DNA of 59,453 nucleotides from Candidatus Liberimonas magnetica. Its GTDB lineage: Bacteria; Elusimicrobiota; Endomicrobiia; Endomicrobiales; JAFGIL01. Below the pieces are notes generated by a model that worked only from the letters and a program-made list of their open reading frames with translations, was not told where the DNA came from and ran no database searches. Below are positions 40,301 through 55,300 of this stretch, piece by piece. A program made the translations under genes and the position numbers. The stretch's first letter is position 1; each line of letters starts with the position of its first letter. Where the stretch lies: contig JAJAPY010000021.1 of NCBI GenBank assembly GCA_020523885.1, positions 1 through 59,453 of the forward strand, read 5' to 3'.

Positions 40301-43300
40301 CCGGTTAAAATTTGCCAAACAATCTTTAGATGAGTTGTGGACGGTGCTGTTCGGCAGTTACGAAAAGAAACGGGCCATGCTTCTGGACACCGGGAAACAG
40401 TCATTTCGTTTCTATCGGGATATGGTAAATGAAGCAGGCAGCCAACTGCCGCCGGACAATGTCACGCTGGAAGGCGATATTATATCCGGTGTAGATTACC
40501 GCACATCTACAACGAACATCGGCAAATATATGCTTGCCCTGCCTAACAATGTAAAGTTATGGCACACCCTGATGCAGGAAGAATTTGCCAAGATTGCAGG
40601 AAAAGAAAAAGTTGTCGATTTTATTAAATTTTTGCAGGCAAACGGAATTATGAACAATGATTACAGGTTTAAGGATATACCATTGAAAGATTTAGAAGAT
40701 TTATTAAAGGGGAGCCCATACCAAAAACAGGTAAAGAAAATATATGAAAAAATCCATTGGGCTATTAATGAACAAAAGGATTATATCACCCAAACAGAAA
40801 TGCTCAATCGTCTCAAGATGACGTTGAAGAGCATTGAACGGATGCCGAAACACACGACGACAATCGTTAGAAATGGAGAAGAACTTGACGTTGAGCATCT
40901 CTATAACTGGTATTACATTCGGGAAGAAAATGGGCATAAAGCGCTTGAACCGCAAGGCTTGTATATCTCGGCTGTTGATAACGGTAATTTTGCGGCAAGT
41001 TTAATGAACGTTGTGTCAGCCCTTGAAGCGATGGAAGGAACAGAAGCTGCCGCTGAAAGGAAATTAATTATTAATCAATGTAACGATATAATTAAAAAAA
41101 TGCGCTTTGATGTCTTCTGGGAAGAGCAAATTGTTATGAAGGAATTATTTTCCTATATAAGCAGAAGAATAGATACTGCCCGGCTGACGCATGATTGGAA
41201 AACAAATCTTAATAACAAACAGGAAATTAAAGATAAAATAAATCATTATCTTGGCTTGCTTGAAAAAGATTTTTTTGGGAATAGAGATGAAATCCTCAAT
41301 TTTATAGAAAAAGATATCAGTGCTTTCGTGGATAAAGAGATGCCCGGCTACGCCGCAGAAGTAAAAACACATATAACCCGGGCCTTAGATTACAACTATC
41401 TTATGCGTATGGGGGGCAACGAAGCTATCGCAGGTTCTTTGCTTGATGCAATTGAGGGTATTAAAAAAGGAAAAGAAGGCAAGGATGTGGATGTGTTTAA
41501 GGTTCTGTGCCAAAAAGGATATATGGCCGGAGATGGAAACTTTCCCGGATATTTCCTTGTACAGCCAAAGTTTGCAGAAGTAAAAAATAAATATGAAGAC
41601 TTTCGTGTATCTTTGGAAAATGATTTTAATCCGGACCAGATAAGAGAAATATTTGAGGTATTAAAAAGCAAGTCAGAGATCTACCTTCAAAAAGCCAGAT
41701 ATGACCGCACTTTAAGCGAAGCAATGAATGCTTATGTAGTTGCAATTGAGCTGGGGCACATACCCGATAATGCCTTAAACCATACTATCTTCAGGTCCTG
41801 GTTTGGCACCATGTTTGAACAAATGACACGCCGCATTTTTATGGATACGGATGATTCGCCCATAGGAGATAAGGATGTTGAATTAATTGAAGCACAGCTG
41901 AAAGAAAAAATAGGAGGGGTTTTAATCGCAAGGTTTGGTAAAAGGTTCGGCCGTTTCCTTGAGAACCGCCCGTTTATAGGATTTATCCTAACCCTTATTT
42001 CCGGTAGTCATTGGGCAAAATCTGAGTGCAATGCGCTTACTAAAGATGGTTATGCGGCCTACGGTAACTGGGAAATTGCTGAAGACCAGAATGATTTTAT
42101 AAATGTAGACGTAAGTGCTTCGTATGCCTTATATATGGCTATGCTTATGGCAAAAAGGATGGGCACGAACCGTATCCTTAATGCTGTTGTGCGGGGCCAA
42201 TGGAACTTAAAACGCCATAATATGAATTGCAGGTTTGGTTATTATGAAGCCTGTCAGGTAATAGAGCGAAAAACCTTGGGCATATTCATAAATTTTACAT
42301 ACGGAATTGTTAATCAAGTCTATGCGCACCATACCGGTATGATGTATATGGCGCTGGTAAACTTTTTTACAAATGATATAAATGTTGAATGGTTTAAAGC
42401 ATATGTGAAAAACCACGGGGCTACAGGTGTAAAACCTCTTGAAAAAATTTTTGAAACTCCCGCGGAAAAATATCATGATCCGGAAAAAGATAAAGAATCG
42501 GCAGATACAGAAGACAAAGAAAAGCGTGTTCTTGTCGGAAATGCAAAATTCTTTGGCGATGCAAAAAACCCTATAGGCCTGATTTGCTATGGTAATAGTA
42601 ATGCCTTGGGCTATAATAATGTTGTTGACATTAAAGACATAGGCACAGGTGAAGTCTATACTGTCGGAGCAGCTGAGCCGGAGATAGTATGGGGAGAAGG
42701 AGATAAAAAAGGATACATCTATTATAATTACAGTTTCCCGGTTAAAGGATCAGAGAAAAAATTCAAAGTGACTGTACGGATCTGTTATGATAAAAAGGAA
42801 TCCGTACAGGAAAGAGAATACTCTCTTACGCCTCCCAAAGATATGAATATAGATTATACGGCTATGATGGAATGGATAATGGGAAACGTAGATTCCTGGG
42901 AGACGCACCGTACCTATCATGAAATGTTCATCTGGACCTGGTGTAAACAGGGTTTATATCATCTATTACTGCCATTACGAAAGGTCCCTGGTTTCAGGGG
43001 CCAGAGGTTTAGAGGTTTCTTAAGCATATTAAATATGACTACCCCCGGTTCCGGCTATATTATGTCCAGACAGCGGACACTGCAGGGGGAACAGGAAGAA
43101 CAGCCGTATGGGTTTATTTGTTTTGGCGGCAAGGATGGTTCACTCTTTGACGGTTTTGATACTGACCGGATGACGCTTTATGGCAGGTTAAGAAGTATTT
43201 TATTTCCTAAATCAGTTGAAACAGGCAAATTTGCAGGCAATCAGGGATACTCGCTTGCGCCTGCCGCGGGCCTTAATAGAAAAGGAGTTTTCATTAAAGC

Positions 43301-46300
43301 AGGAGAGACCTATAAGTTCAGCGTTCTTATAGGCCTAGGACAGAATGAACGAGAGGTTTCTAGAATTGTCAAACGCTGCCGGGAACAGGGCATCACAGAA
43401 CGGGCAACGGAGAATCCTCTAAATAGTAACTATAAACCTCCTCTAGAGCTGGCAAAGATGGTTGCCGGGTTCTGCAAACGTCTCAAGCGTTCAGTACGCC
43501 TGATGCCGAATAAACCTGATTCTGAGTTTGAAGTATTTAAAAATTCTTTAAAAATACAATATGGTATTGAAAAGGGAAAAGGAAAAACAGTTGCCGCACA
43601 TATTCTTGCGCAGCTTTTGAACACCGGCTATGAAGATCTTTCAAAACTTGCGGATGCTGAAATTGCCAAGCGGCTTAGCGAGAATCAAATTGACGAAAAA
43701 CGAGTTCAAAAAGTATTTAGAGGAATTATAAACAGCCCGGATATAAGCATTGTTGAAGAAATACTCGGCAGAGGAATTAATGAATTGCGTAATAATGCTT
43801 CCCGATCAGATAAAACAGCGCTTGACAAACTAATTGAAGACTTAATAAGCAAATCCGCTTACGATCTATCCGACTTTTATGACTCCACAGAAGACGGCGG
43901 CAGGGTGCTCAGAAATGAGATTAAAGATTTATTGAAAAATATTATAAATTCTAAAGACGGAAAGATACCTCAAAAGCAGCTGCGCAGCCTAAAACAGCAG
44001 GCACTTAACGCTCTGTATCCTTATAATCCCACGGCGCCTGTGTACCGGTTTACACAGGAAGGCAGGGTGTGCATTGTAAGGAAGCCTCGTTCTACCAAAA
44101 AACCGTGGGCCTATCCGGATTCAAACGGCCGCATGGGATTTGTGGCAACAGTTGCCGGAGCCTTCTTTTCGTTTAGTGGAAGTTCGGTATTAAAACAGAG
44201 TATGTGGAATCCCAATATTGTAACTGAGAACGTAGTGACGGGATTAATGGTAAATATAACCGATGAAAACGGAAAGAAAATAGGCGACTTTTCGCTGACC
44301 CCTCACCCGCAGCCGTCTTCAAACGTTACCTATGAAACACGGGTAACCCCGGGGAAAATAGAGTATATTACAAAAGCGATCGACGGGTCATTTACTATAA
44401 CGGTAACACGCTTTGTCTCAAAATATGAACCCGTATCCTTTGCCAAAGTTGACATTAAATACAACGGCGAAGCAGAACGTAAATTTGCTGTTTCGAGTTT
44501 TAATAAATGGGAAGGCCAGGACTTAGTGGTTAATTTTGATGAACAACAGGGCACGCTTGATATTGAAAGCAGAAGTGGTGATACCATGCTGACCGGGTTC
44601 CACAGGATGATAGGCGATAAAAAAGCTCAGGAAGATGACACCTTCACAGAATATAGTTCTTCGAAGTTTCTAATAGGGGAACTGGATTACAATGGAATTA
44701 TGGACCAGCTAAGGAATGAAAAAAGATCACATAATGATAAAGTTGTTATAGCTGAACTTTTTGGATGTTTAACTCGTGAAGTGGATGAAATGTCGAACGA
44801 AGAAATCCTTAAATACCTGAAAAATATTTACGAAGAGGCCCTCGTAGATGCATTTAACAGGCTTATGGATAGACAGAATCTACCGGATGAAATAGCATAC
44901 AAGCATGAAAAATTACGCCCGCAGATACAAGAGTTATTGGATACTTATAAAGAAATAAGTAAAGACCGTCTTTCTTTGGAAACCAAGCTGGCACCTTTTA
45001 GTAAAGAGCTTAACCGGGCGCTTTTACAGGCAGCATTTCCGGAGGGAGCTAGACGCAGTTATTCGGGAAATGACGATTTTGCGGGCCTTAGGACTGAAGT
45101 TTCGCTGAGCAAAGATAAACAAAGCAGCCATTTTGCCTTTATGTACGGTCAAATATATAAAGGTGATGACGTACAGCGCAAACAGGAAGCCCGGGATATT
45201 ATTGAGAAATTCAAAACAGAAGACACCATAGATAAAGAGCTTGAAGAGCGCACGGCATATTTAAAGAAAAAACTCTTCAGCTTTAAGATACATACCCCGA
45301 ATGCGAACCTTAATTACATGGTAAATTACTGGCTGCCGTACCAGATGTATTTGGTTCATATTTATGCGCGCGCAGCCCTTTATCAAGCTAGCGGCGGCTA
45401 CGGATTCAGGGACCAGGCGCAGTCGTATCTCGGCCTTTTGCAGTCCGGTAATTGGCAGCTTGGGCATGAAACTTATGCGTATATTAAAGATCTCTGCGCA
45501 CACCAGTTTGAAACCGGCGCAGTGACCCACTGGTGGCTTGAACACAACAATCTGGGACAGCTTTCCACTATATCCGACAACCTCTTATGGCTGCCTTTCA
45601 TTCTGGGCAAATACCTAAATGTTACCGGTGACTATGCATTTCTTGACGGTAAAATTGATATTTTAAAACCCTTTAAGATCCCTCAAGGGCGGCTCGACGA
45701 AGCCCGTATACTTGACCCGAAAACAAGTTTTGCTGAACAAGCCGTAACGGTGTATGAACATGCTAAAAGAGCTATGGACCTGAAACTGACCCAGATGGGT
45801 GCCCACGGGCTTCCGTTGATAGGAAAAGGAGACTGGAACGACGGTCTTGACCGCATGGGGCATATGGACAGGGGAGAAAGCGTCTGGCTTGCATTTTTCC
45901 TTTATACGAACTTGATACAGTTTGCGGATATAGCCGAAAAATACGGTAAAACAAGTGACGCAGAACGGTACCGTGATAAGGCGCAGGAGCTCAAAAGAAA
46001 CATTGATTTACATGCCTGGAACGGAAAATATTATGTGCGCGGTTTTTCAGATGACGGAAAGGTAGTTGATTTTTGCGATGTTATAGTTCAGTCCTGGGCA
46101 GAGATATCCAATGGATCAGATCCGGTTCGTGCAGAAAAAGCTGTAAAATATGCGGTGAAACACCTGTACAAACCAAAAGAAAAAATGATCTTGTTGTTTG
46201 ACAGGATTTTAAACAAAGAAACCTGGGCCGGTGCGTTGGCGCGGTATGCTCTTGGTATTCGCGAGAATGCTGCTCAATATACTCACGGCGCAACCTGGCT

Positions 46301-49300
46301 TGTTACTGCGTTTATAAAGTTACTCCACCGCCTGAAAGCTGATTTAGACAAAAAGGACAATGAATTAAAGGAAACACTGACTAAAATAGCTGATAAACCT
46401 TTCAATATTCTAACCATTGCAAACTATCTTTGGGTTTGTGCGGTTCTTTTCTATAAAACATACTCCTATAAGAAATTTGCAGGTAAACTGCCGGGCTTAA
46501 TGGCTTGTTTTTCTCCTATGGAACACGCAGACCCTCTGGAACACTCTGATGGTATAGTACACACGGACGGTCCGGGGCACAAGCCGGCTGTGAACTACGG
46601 CGGAGAGCCGTACGGTGTTCCCGCAGATATTTACGGCGGGATGTACTGGGAAATGATAGTACCAAGGCTTATCGGGTATTTTTTTAAACTTCAGTGGGGC
46701 CAGGCTGTTGAGTTAATACGCTATTTAAGGAGCCAGGGCTATGACCGCAAAGGCCAGGTCGGGTGGACCATGTACAGCGGCTGCTCAAGCTGGATATACT
46801 CAAACATACTAAAATATGTTTTGGGTTTTGATAAGGGTTTTGATTTCGAAAATGGTGATACTGTAAGGATTAATCCGACTATACCGAATGAATGGGGTGA
46901 ATATGAGTATGAATACCCTTATTTTGATATAAAAAACGGCAAAACCTCGAACTATAAAATAAAGATCTTTAATCCTCACCATGTGTTTCAAGGAGTGGAA
47001 AAAATCGAGGTCGATGGCAAACCTGTAGAGAACCCCCAAGAGGCAATTAAATTAGTTGCGGATGGTATGAATCATAGCATCGTTGTTACAATGGGCCCGG
47101 AATTATTCAGCCTGCGCAAAGCTCTTGGTGACCTAATAAAGGTTTTACTTAGTAATTTAAAGTTAGTAAAGCAAGTAAAGCCTGACACCGGAGACAAGCC
47201 TCAAAGTATAGCGAATAATCCCTTAATAGCGGACCTGCGCAGGAGGGTTGAAGTAATAAAGGAACAGCTAACCACTCTTACCGAAGATTTGGGCCTGGAA
47301 CCTTTGCAGGCACAGGCTAAAACAGTTACGGAAACTGTTATCGAAGCATCAAAAGAAAGCTTGGCTACAGCTGCACTTACTTCAGGTGTTCCGGTCTCAA
47401 GGCTTACAAAACAAGAACTTTTAGATGAATATTTCAAACAGAGGGAGCTGATTACAGAAATTATTATTAAGCTGAGGAATTACCTGTCCGCAAACCCGGA
47501 CGCATCGTTGGAAGAAATCGGGGTTATAGGAAAAGACGTACAAGAACTCACTGCCCAAAGAGCTGTAGCCAGGTTCTCTGCCGGGATAGCCAAGTATTTA
47601 AGCGAAAGAAAAAAGGTCAAACAGCTGGCTAAGATAGCCGACCGTGCAGGTATCAAGGACGGCCAGACTCTGCTAAGCAAGGATATTTTACAAGACCCTG
47701 CAAAGAAGGAGTTCTTTAGTGGCATACTCGGGTTTATCCCTAAAAGAGTGAAGATCACGTTCCTGCCTGATACCGTGAGTTTTCTTCTTGACCAGGACTC
47801 ATACGCATATATGAATTATCTGAGAAAAAAATTAGAGTCAAAAGAAGATATCGGACCTTTTACCCAACAAAATAAAAAATTATTCTTAGATTCAACTGGT
47901 CTATCTAATGTAAATTATATTAAGAATTATAATGGGATGGATATAAAAGGGCTTTTTATTTTCGAATCTGAAGGATCCCCAAATATAGAGCGCACTAAGG
48001 TTCATGAATTACAGCACAGGTTTTACAGAGCTTATGGAGACGGGGAAGTCTCTCAAGCGCTTGGATTTGACAAAACAGAACTCGATGACTTAATAGCCCG
48101 GATTAATCGAGAAACAAACTCCGAAGCAAAGGATAAATTGATAGATGAATTAATTCATATAATGGAATTACATATATTATCCCGAATACAGAGCGAAATG
48201 ATTTCAAAAGTTATGGATGGTAAGTGGGTAAGAATCAAGAATATTTCAGGATGGGTAAAGTCTTATAAAAATGATATTTTAAGCTCTATAACAGCACAAT
48301 TAAGTGGTCTGAACGATAAGGCGTTAATAGGAAGGATTGCTAGAAAAGCTTCTGTAAGGCCTGAAGCCATGGTAAAAAAATACAAGCCTGTAATTGATGA
48401 AATAATCAAGTATAAAACAAAGCTTATTATGGATAAGGAAGGAATAGATGCGCTGTCTGCTCTTAAAAAAGCTAACGAGTGGGCAGCAACTTTTCTTCAA
48501 ACAATCCCGATTACAAAATTCGATAGGCTTGAAGGATACAAGGACGTACTTAGAAAACAGGCTGGCTGGCTTGGCAAGGGTGTAGACCTGGCGGTCTTGG
48601 ATATACTTGGCAAAGCGCCTATTATTAAAGAAGCTCTTGGCGATAATTTAGCTGTGGTTTCTACAGCGATAGCAAAGGCTGTACTTTTAAATCCGGATAT
48701 AACAAAAATATCACCGGAAAACATTAAAGAAGATCAAATAGACAGGCCGGTAAGATATGACGGCAAAATCATAAACATAAGGACATATAAAGGGAAATTA
48801 ATACAATCACAAACAGAAAAAGGCATAGCCGGGCTTGCAACACTTGAACCTGACGGGGTTACAGTGTCCGTATCAGAAGGTTTCTGGGAACTTTGGGGTA
48901 ACAAAAAGCCAAGTGAAATTACAGATGATGAACTTAGGGTGGCTATTAAACACGAAATAAATGAAACTAATGCTTTTAAAGGGGGAGATAAAGGATTTAA
49001 CAGAGATTTAGAAAAAGCAAGAGCACAAATAGCAGAAGAACTGAAAAATGATGCTTTTGCAAGTATGGCAGTGGAAGAAATAGCCAAAAACCTGCCTCCT
49101 AAAAATTTCGTAAAGCTCTATCATACCTACAGGATGTCATTATCGGGTAATGACGCCGAAGCTGAGCTTATAATGAAAGCAGAAAGTATGGTAGATGAAG
49201 CTGTAAAAACTGCTCCGTTTATAGTACCTGAAGAAATCAGGGCTGTAATAAATTCCATACCGGGTCTTAACCTGGCCAGAAATACCACAACCACTCTTGC

Positions 49301-52300
49301 CGATTTAGCCAAGCTTAGCAACAAAGTCACAAAAAGAACGATAAATAGTGTACCGGAAGAAAAGCTGAAAATGCTTTATTATTCAGATACTTTTGATGAA
49401 AAATTTGTTGATAATTTAAAGAAGGAGTTTGTCAGCATTGTAGAATTTTTGTCTGGGCTTCCGCCTTCAATAACTTCCTTTGGCAGTGCACGATCTCTGC
49501 CAAATGATCCGGATTATGCAATAACAAAGAATTTAGGCAGAATTGTATATGAAACCTTCAAGAAAAATAAGGAAGGGAAAGCTGACAGGAACCAGCCTCT
49601 TTCAGAAATAAAAGCCCTGCCGGCGGTAAAAACCGGCGGCGGGCCTGCTATGATGCAGGCATTTTTAGAAGGCTTTTATGAGGCTGCAAAAAAAGACGGA
49701 ATGTCCGATGAAAAATTAAAGACTCTTATTCAGGCGATACGAGTTAAACTTCCTTTTGAGCAAAAACCGAATGAAATAGTTAGACATGGAAGATGGATGC
49801 TGACCTCTACTTTCGCAGGACGCGAGTGGGGCCTTTGTATGAATAACTACGGTTTATTTTCGCAAACCGGAGGTTTAGGAACTGTCTGGGAATTGTTAGA
49901 AGTTTTATTTAGGCAGCAGCCTATAGTTTTTACGAGTTTCTGGATACCGTTTATAAAGACATTGGAAGAAATCGGGTTTATAGAACCTCTAAAAGGCGGG
50001 TTTGAAGGCACCCTGGTTCCAGAAGCAAGAGGCCCTCTTGATGCACAAGGAAGAGAAGTTAGGGTTCTTGGTTCGTATAGAACAACTAATGCAGGCACGC
50101 CGCTGTCTGTAATGGGAAATAATGAAGATGCAACTCTTGAGGCAGGCGTTAGGTTTATGACAAATACAGGTTATGTGCCAGAACTGCCGTCACTTAAAGA
50201 GATATCGAAGGAAATGGATGAACTTGGAAAGAATATATCAGAATTAAGAACCTGGGGAAAGAGCCTAACATTTATCGGCGGTCAGATAATAACGCAGGAA
50301 GAGATGAACAATACCGTTACTTTAATAAAAGGTTTGCTTAAGAAAAGAACTGTCCGTATCGCTAATCTTGAATTATTAAAGGCTTTAAAGGCCTCCTTGA
50401 CAGCTGAAGAATTTGAACAAATTCAAGTGGTTACTCTGGTTAAAGACCCGCAGGATATACCGGCCGGTTTATTGCCTCCGGAATCAATTGTAACAAAAAG
50501 TGCAATTTCTCATCAGATATTAATAAACGAGAATGTACAAAGCTTTGTATTCCTGCCCGGAAATGAAGAAACTATGCGCCTATGGTCTGCACTGCTTGTT
50601 TTTATGGAAACCGGGAAAGCTCCGGTCCGTCCGATAATTTCAGTAAATGCAAAAACCGATAAAGGCAGGCTCTGGGAGTGGAACGAGATTACGCGTATTA
50701 TTGAAAAAATAATGTTTGACGACAGAGAAAAAACCCACTCCGAGACTATCGCAAAAGGCGACACGCGCAGGGCTCAGGTTGCTCAGACAAATAATGATGT
50801 AAACAGGCTGATTAAAGCCGGAGAGGACCAGGACAACGCTAAAGAAGCCCTTATTCAATTTGTAAATCAAAACAACCCTGAGCTTATTGAACATATAGGA
50901 TTAGAAGATACCATAGCAGCGGTCCGTGACGCAGAGATAGAAATTGTAGCGCGGGGCCCGCCAAGCATAGAATATAAAGGAAGAAGCCAAAGAGTAATTA
51001 AGATATCAAAAAATACAGCAGCTGCCTTAAAAAATAACCCTTCAAAAATCAGCGATAAAACCAAAAAAGACCTATCTGTAGTTTTAACCCTTGCCCACAT
51101 AAAAGCAAAATACAAAGTTAATATAAAGTTCGATGAAGCAGCTTCGAAAGCTCCTCTGGAGTTATTGGCAAAAGTCTTGTCTGGAGAAGCTTTAATATAT
51201 ACTGATAGATTAAACACCGCGATAGAATTGGTAGACAAGAAAGAAAAAGCTACGAAAGAAAAGGGTGCACCTCAGCTTACAAAAGAGGAAGAGGAGTCCT
51301 TAGAAAAACTATTTGCTGAGATAGATGATAGGATCCCGGCTATAGGCAAAAAACTTGTCTCTATTAGAAACACTTTAAACTTTTCACAAAAGAGCGAAGA
51401 GTTTGATGCTCTTGAAATAAAAATACATAACGTTTTTCTCTTACTGGCTCTGAGCGATGCAATTAGAAATAAGAGTAATACCGGCGGTTTCCCTGTCAGC
51501 GCCATTATCTTTAATAAAAAAACCGGGGATATTATTGCACGGAAATATAGAGATAAAGTTAGTGTTACGGAGCCGGAAAGGGACAGGCTTGGTACAGGAG
51601 GAAAGCAGTATTTTTATCAGCATGCTGAGCAAACTGCGATACTTGCCGCAAAAGCAAAGGGTTTTACGGACTGGGAACAGGCATCTATTGTTTCAAGCCA
51701 GGAGCCCTGTAAAAACTGTGCCTGGAGTATTATAAACCACGGGTTTAGTTCATGTATTTACGGCAACAAAGATGCAAGCCCGACTTTTCTTGGCTTTGGA
51801 AAAATAATGCTTCAGCAGGGCGCTGTATGGATTTATAAAGCTGAACAATCGCTGATAGACCTGGCAGAAAAGATGATGGCTCCCTATCAAGAAGGTGTTG
51901 GTGATGTTCATGCAGAAAGAAGCTTAATGAGAATATATGGCGAGGACGAAAGAATTCATGAGGTTATCCTTACAGGTGTCAGCAAATTTTTGTCTTTAGA
52001 TGAAAGCGGCAAAAGATACGGGAAGATGGAGAGAGTGTTTAAAGATGTTGTAAGAAGCCTGCTAAACCTTCCTATTGGAAAAATTGCAAACGAAATTAAA
52101 CGAATAATTGAAGATAAGAGTATGGTAGATATCGCTTACTCAATGGCCTGGATGCAATCGCAGGCGGGCACTCTCGTAAATAAAATGCTTAAAAAAGAAA
52201 ACCTTTTAGCGGAAGGCGAGCATAAACAGGTATATGCTCTTGACCCGGATTTTTCTGTTTACGATACCGTAAAGGGAACAGGGAAGCAGACTGTGGGCTG

Positions 52301-55300
52301 GCATATTGCCAGCAGGCTGCCTAACATGTGTAATCTAGCAGAGCCGTGGACCTTGCTGGTTATAGGAACAGGCAAAGATGCGGACAGGCTTTTAGCTGAT
52401 ATAAAACAAGAGCTTGAAAGAAAAGTTAGAGAAGTAAAACATAAGAAAGCAGAATGGGAGACAGATCCTGAACATAAAGAAAAGTTAACTGACCGGGAAG
52501 TTCAGTTTTTAAGTTTAATACAACCTGAAATCATGTTTTTAGATATCCAGGATGACTTTGTTAGATTGTTAAACGAAGAGAAAGAAAGAATAGCACAAGC
52601 TAACTTTGATGAGGCACCTGTTGCGGAACGAAATGAAGTGAAAGCAGCTGTTGATGCAAGGAAAGCCCGGTTTGAGCAAGGGAAAGATATCTATGGATTT
52701 AATAAAGAAAGCGGTAAAAATGGCGATGCATTGGATATATTCATAGATGCGCATATGCCCAAAGGCTTTAAAGGCGGGTTAACTGCCTGGCGGGGATCCA
52801 GTGAGCGCAGGAAGCTTATAGATGGAATTGGTTATATTGAAGCTACTATGAGTGAAAGCGTTATAGAAGCTTTAGGTAAACAGTTTACAGGTATTACCCA
52901 AGCTAACCTTGCACAAGCAGTTACCGCTGTTGTTGATGCCATGCTTAGCACCTCTACCCTTGCGGGAGAGGTCCAGGGTGATACGGCAATGGGGCTAAAC
53001 GCAGCTGAGAAAGCGGCTATCTTGGCTAAACTGAAAGAACCAGATTCTGCTTTTGCTAAAGCTGTAATGAAGTCGATCACTTCATTTGTGTCCCCGAAGC
53101 AAATACTAACCCTTACCATTGAAGACCTGGCTAACATAGCCGCCCACGCAGCCTGGAACCTTACGCATGAGAAAAATGAAAGGCTGACAACAATAACGCC
53201 TCTTCCAGCCGATATCAGACAAGAAATACCAGCAGTTCCCGATACTATTCAATCCCATTTTGATCAAGTATCAGGGATGAGAGACAAAGCATCAGCCCTG
53301 CCAGTTATTAATAATGACTATCCTAAGTTTAAATCAATGGATCTCGCAGCTCTTTTAGAATCTTTTATTAATAAGGAAAATAACGGTGGGGCATTGTTGT
53401 ATGCTTTACAGGACGATTTTGCTGCTTTTTGTTTAGAGAATGAAAAAAGTACCATGCCCGAAGCTCTGGAGTACTGGGAAGTCTGGCAAAAAAGATTAGC
53501 AAAAGCGGTCAATGCTGTGAATGATAAGCACCAAGGCACAGTTGCTGCATTAAAGCAAGATGAAAAAATACCTGTGCTCACAATCCAACGAGGCGGTAAG
53601 CAGCATGAAATTAAATTATTTAAAAACCATATAGTCATAGACCCCAAAATGCGCATGGCGCAGTATTACCTGCAGGGAATAAAGTATGCCCCAACAAGTA
53701 ATTTTAATCTCCTTGAAGAGGTTAATCATTTGCTTGTTATACAAAATAAGAGAAGAAATGTAAGAACTTCGTGGTGTTCTCGTAATTGTGTTTTCTGTGC
53801 TGTCAATACCCCTTATCTCAGAGAAACTATAGAAGCTACGACACCTATAGATTTAGAAGATATAGACAGTAAAATAAAAGAGGCAGCTGAAGCTGGTATT
53901 AAGAACATCGATATTTTAGGCGAGGATTCATTTGACGATATAGAATCGCTCATGGCAACACTTGATGCATGTAATAAATACCGGATAAATAATGTACATA
54001 TAACAACCAACGGCTTATTATTTTTACAGGACCCTGAAAAAGCCAGAGAGGTTTTAGAAGATATTAAGTCGAGAACTGCCGGCATTGGTACAATGACGAT
54101 ACGTTTAAGCTGGGACAACGAGGCAGTAAAGACAATCAAAACCTGGAAGAAGTTCGGCAATAATGAAGATGCTGTGTTTCTTGCAATGGCACAAACCATG
54201 AAGCTGCTGCAGGAAGTATTAGGGTTAAAATCAGTTAAATACAGGTCAACGACCGACATGTCGAAAGCTATCGCCAGGGGTGAAATAGATTTTTACCAAT
54301 ACGAAAGAATATTACATGAGATGGTACACAACGAAAACGGGTATTTTGGCCAATACAGGTTAACTGTCACTGCCCACGATTTGGATAAAGAAGGGGTCGG
54401 GGCATCTTTCTTCTCGAAACTTGATAGTACCCTTGCTTTATTAGAAAGTTCTTCCCAAATGTATGAAAAGCAAAAAATGCCATTTACCGCATTTACCTAC
54501 CATTCAGGCTTAACACCGTTTTTCCAGAATAAGCGTCTAAAGCATTTGAGTTTACCGTTTGATAAAATTGTTGAGAAACTAAAAGCAAAAAGCAGATGCA
54601 TACTTAATCCTACGCTGGATTTTTCAACAGGCTTATTTATGCCCTGCGATACTCGCAGGGAATCCAGGTTAAGGTCCCGGCCTATTACTAAACGTACAAT
54701 TTCAGATCTTATTGCTCAAACAATTGATGATCCTTTGGGAAGGCATCTTTATGTGTGGAATAACGTAAGCCTTTTAGATTCTGCTAAAGTAAACTTGTAC
54801 AACTCTCAAGAACAAAATATCCAATATGCACGGCAATTCCGTATTGCTAAATATTTTTTTCCATTCCTAAGCTCGTTACCTATCCTTATGGGCAAAGCAG
54901 GAAGTTATATAGAATCAATTATTTTCCCTATGGATGAGTTAATGACTAAAATAGATTTAGTATATTTATTAGGCGATGTTATGGCCCATCTTAAAGGAAA
55001 ACAAGAAGAAAACTATACTTTTCAATCAGTGCCGGCACAATTATTACCACTTCTTTTTGAGCAGGATGTATTATTGGGGCATCTCTATGATCAAAATCCA
55101 TCTTTTAGGCCCATAATTGATAAAAATACAGGGCCGGATACAGATAAATTATTAAATAAATCGCTTGAGGAATTTGCCAAGAGGCTGCATAAGAGCGTAG
55201 ATGAATTAACCCCGGAAGAGCGCCTGCAGGCTGATATGGAGTACGCTCCTGTTGCGGAATGGGCTGAAATAGCCAGGATATTCAAGTATAAATCCCTGGC

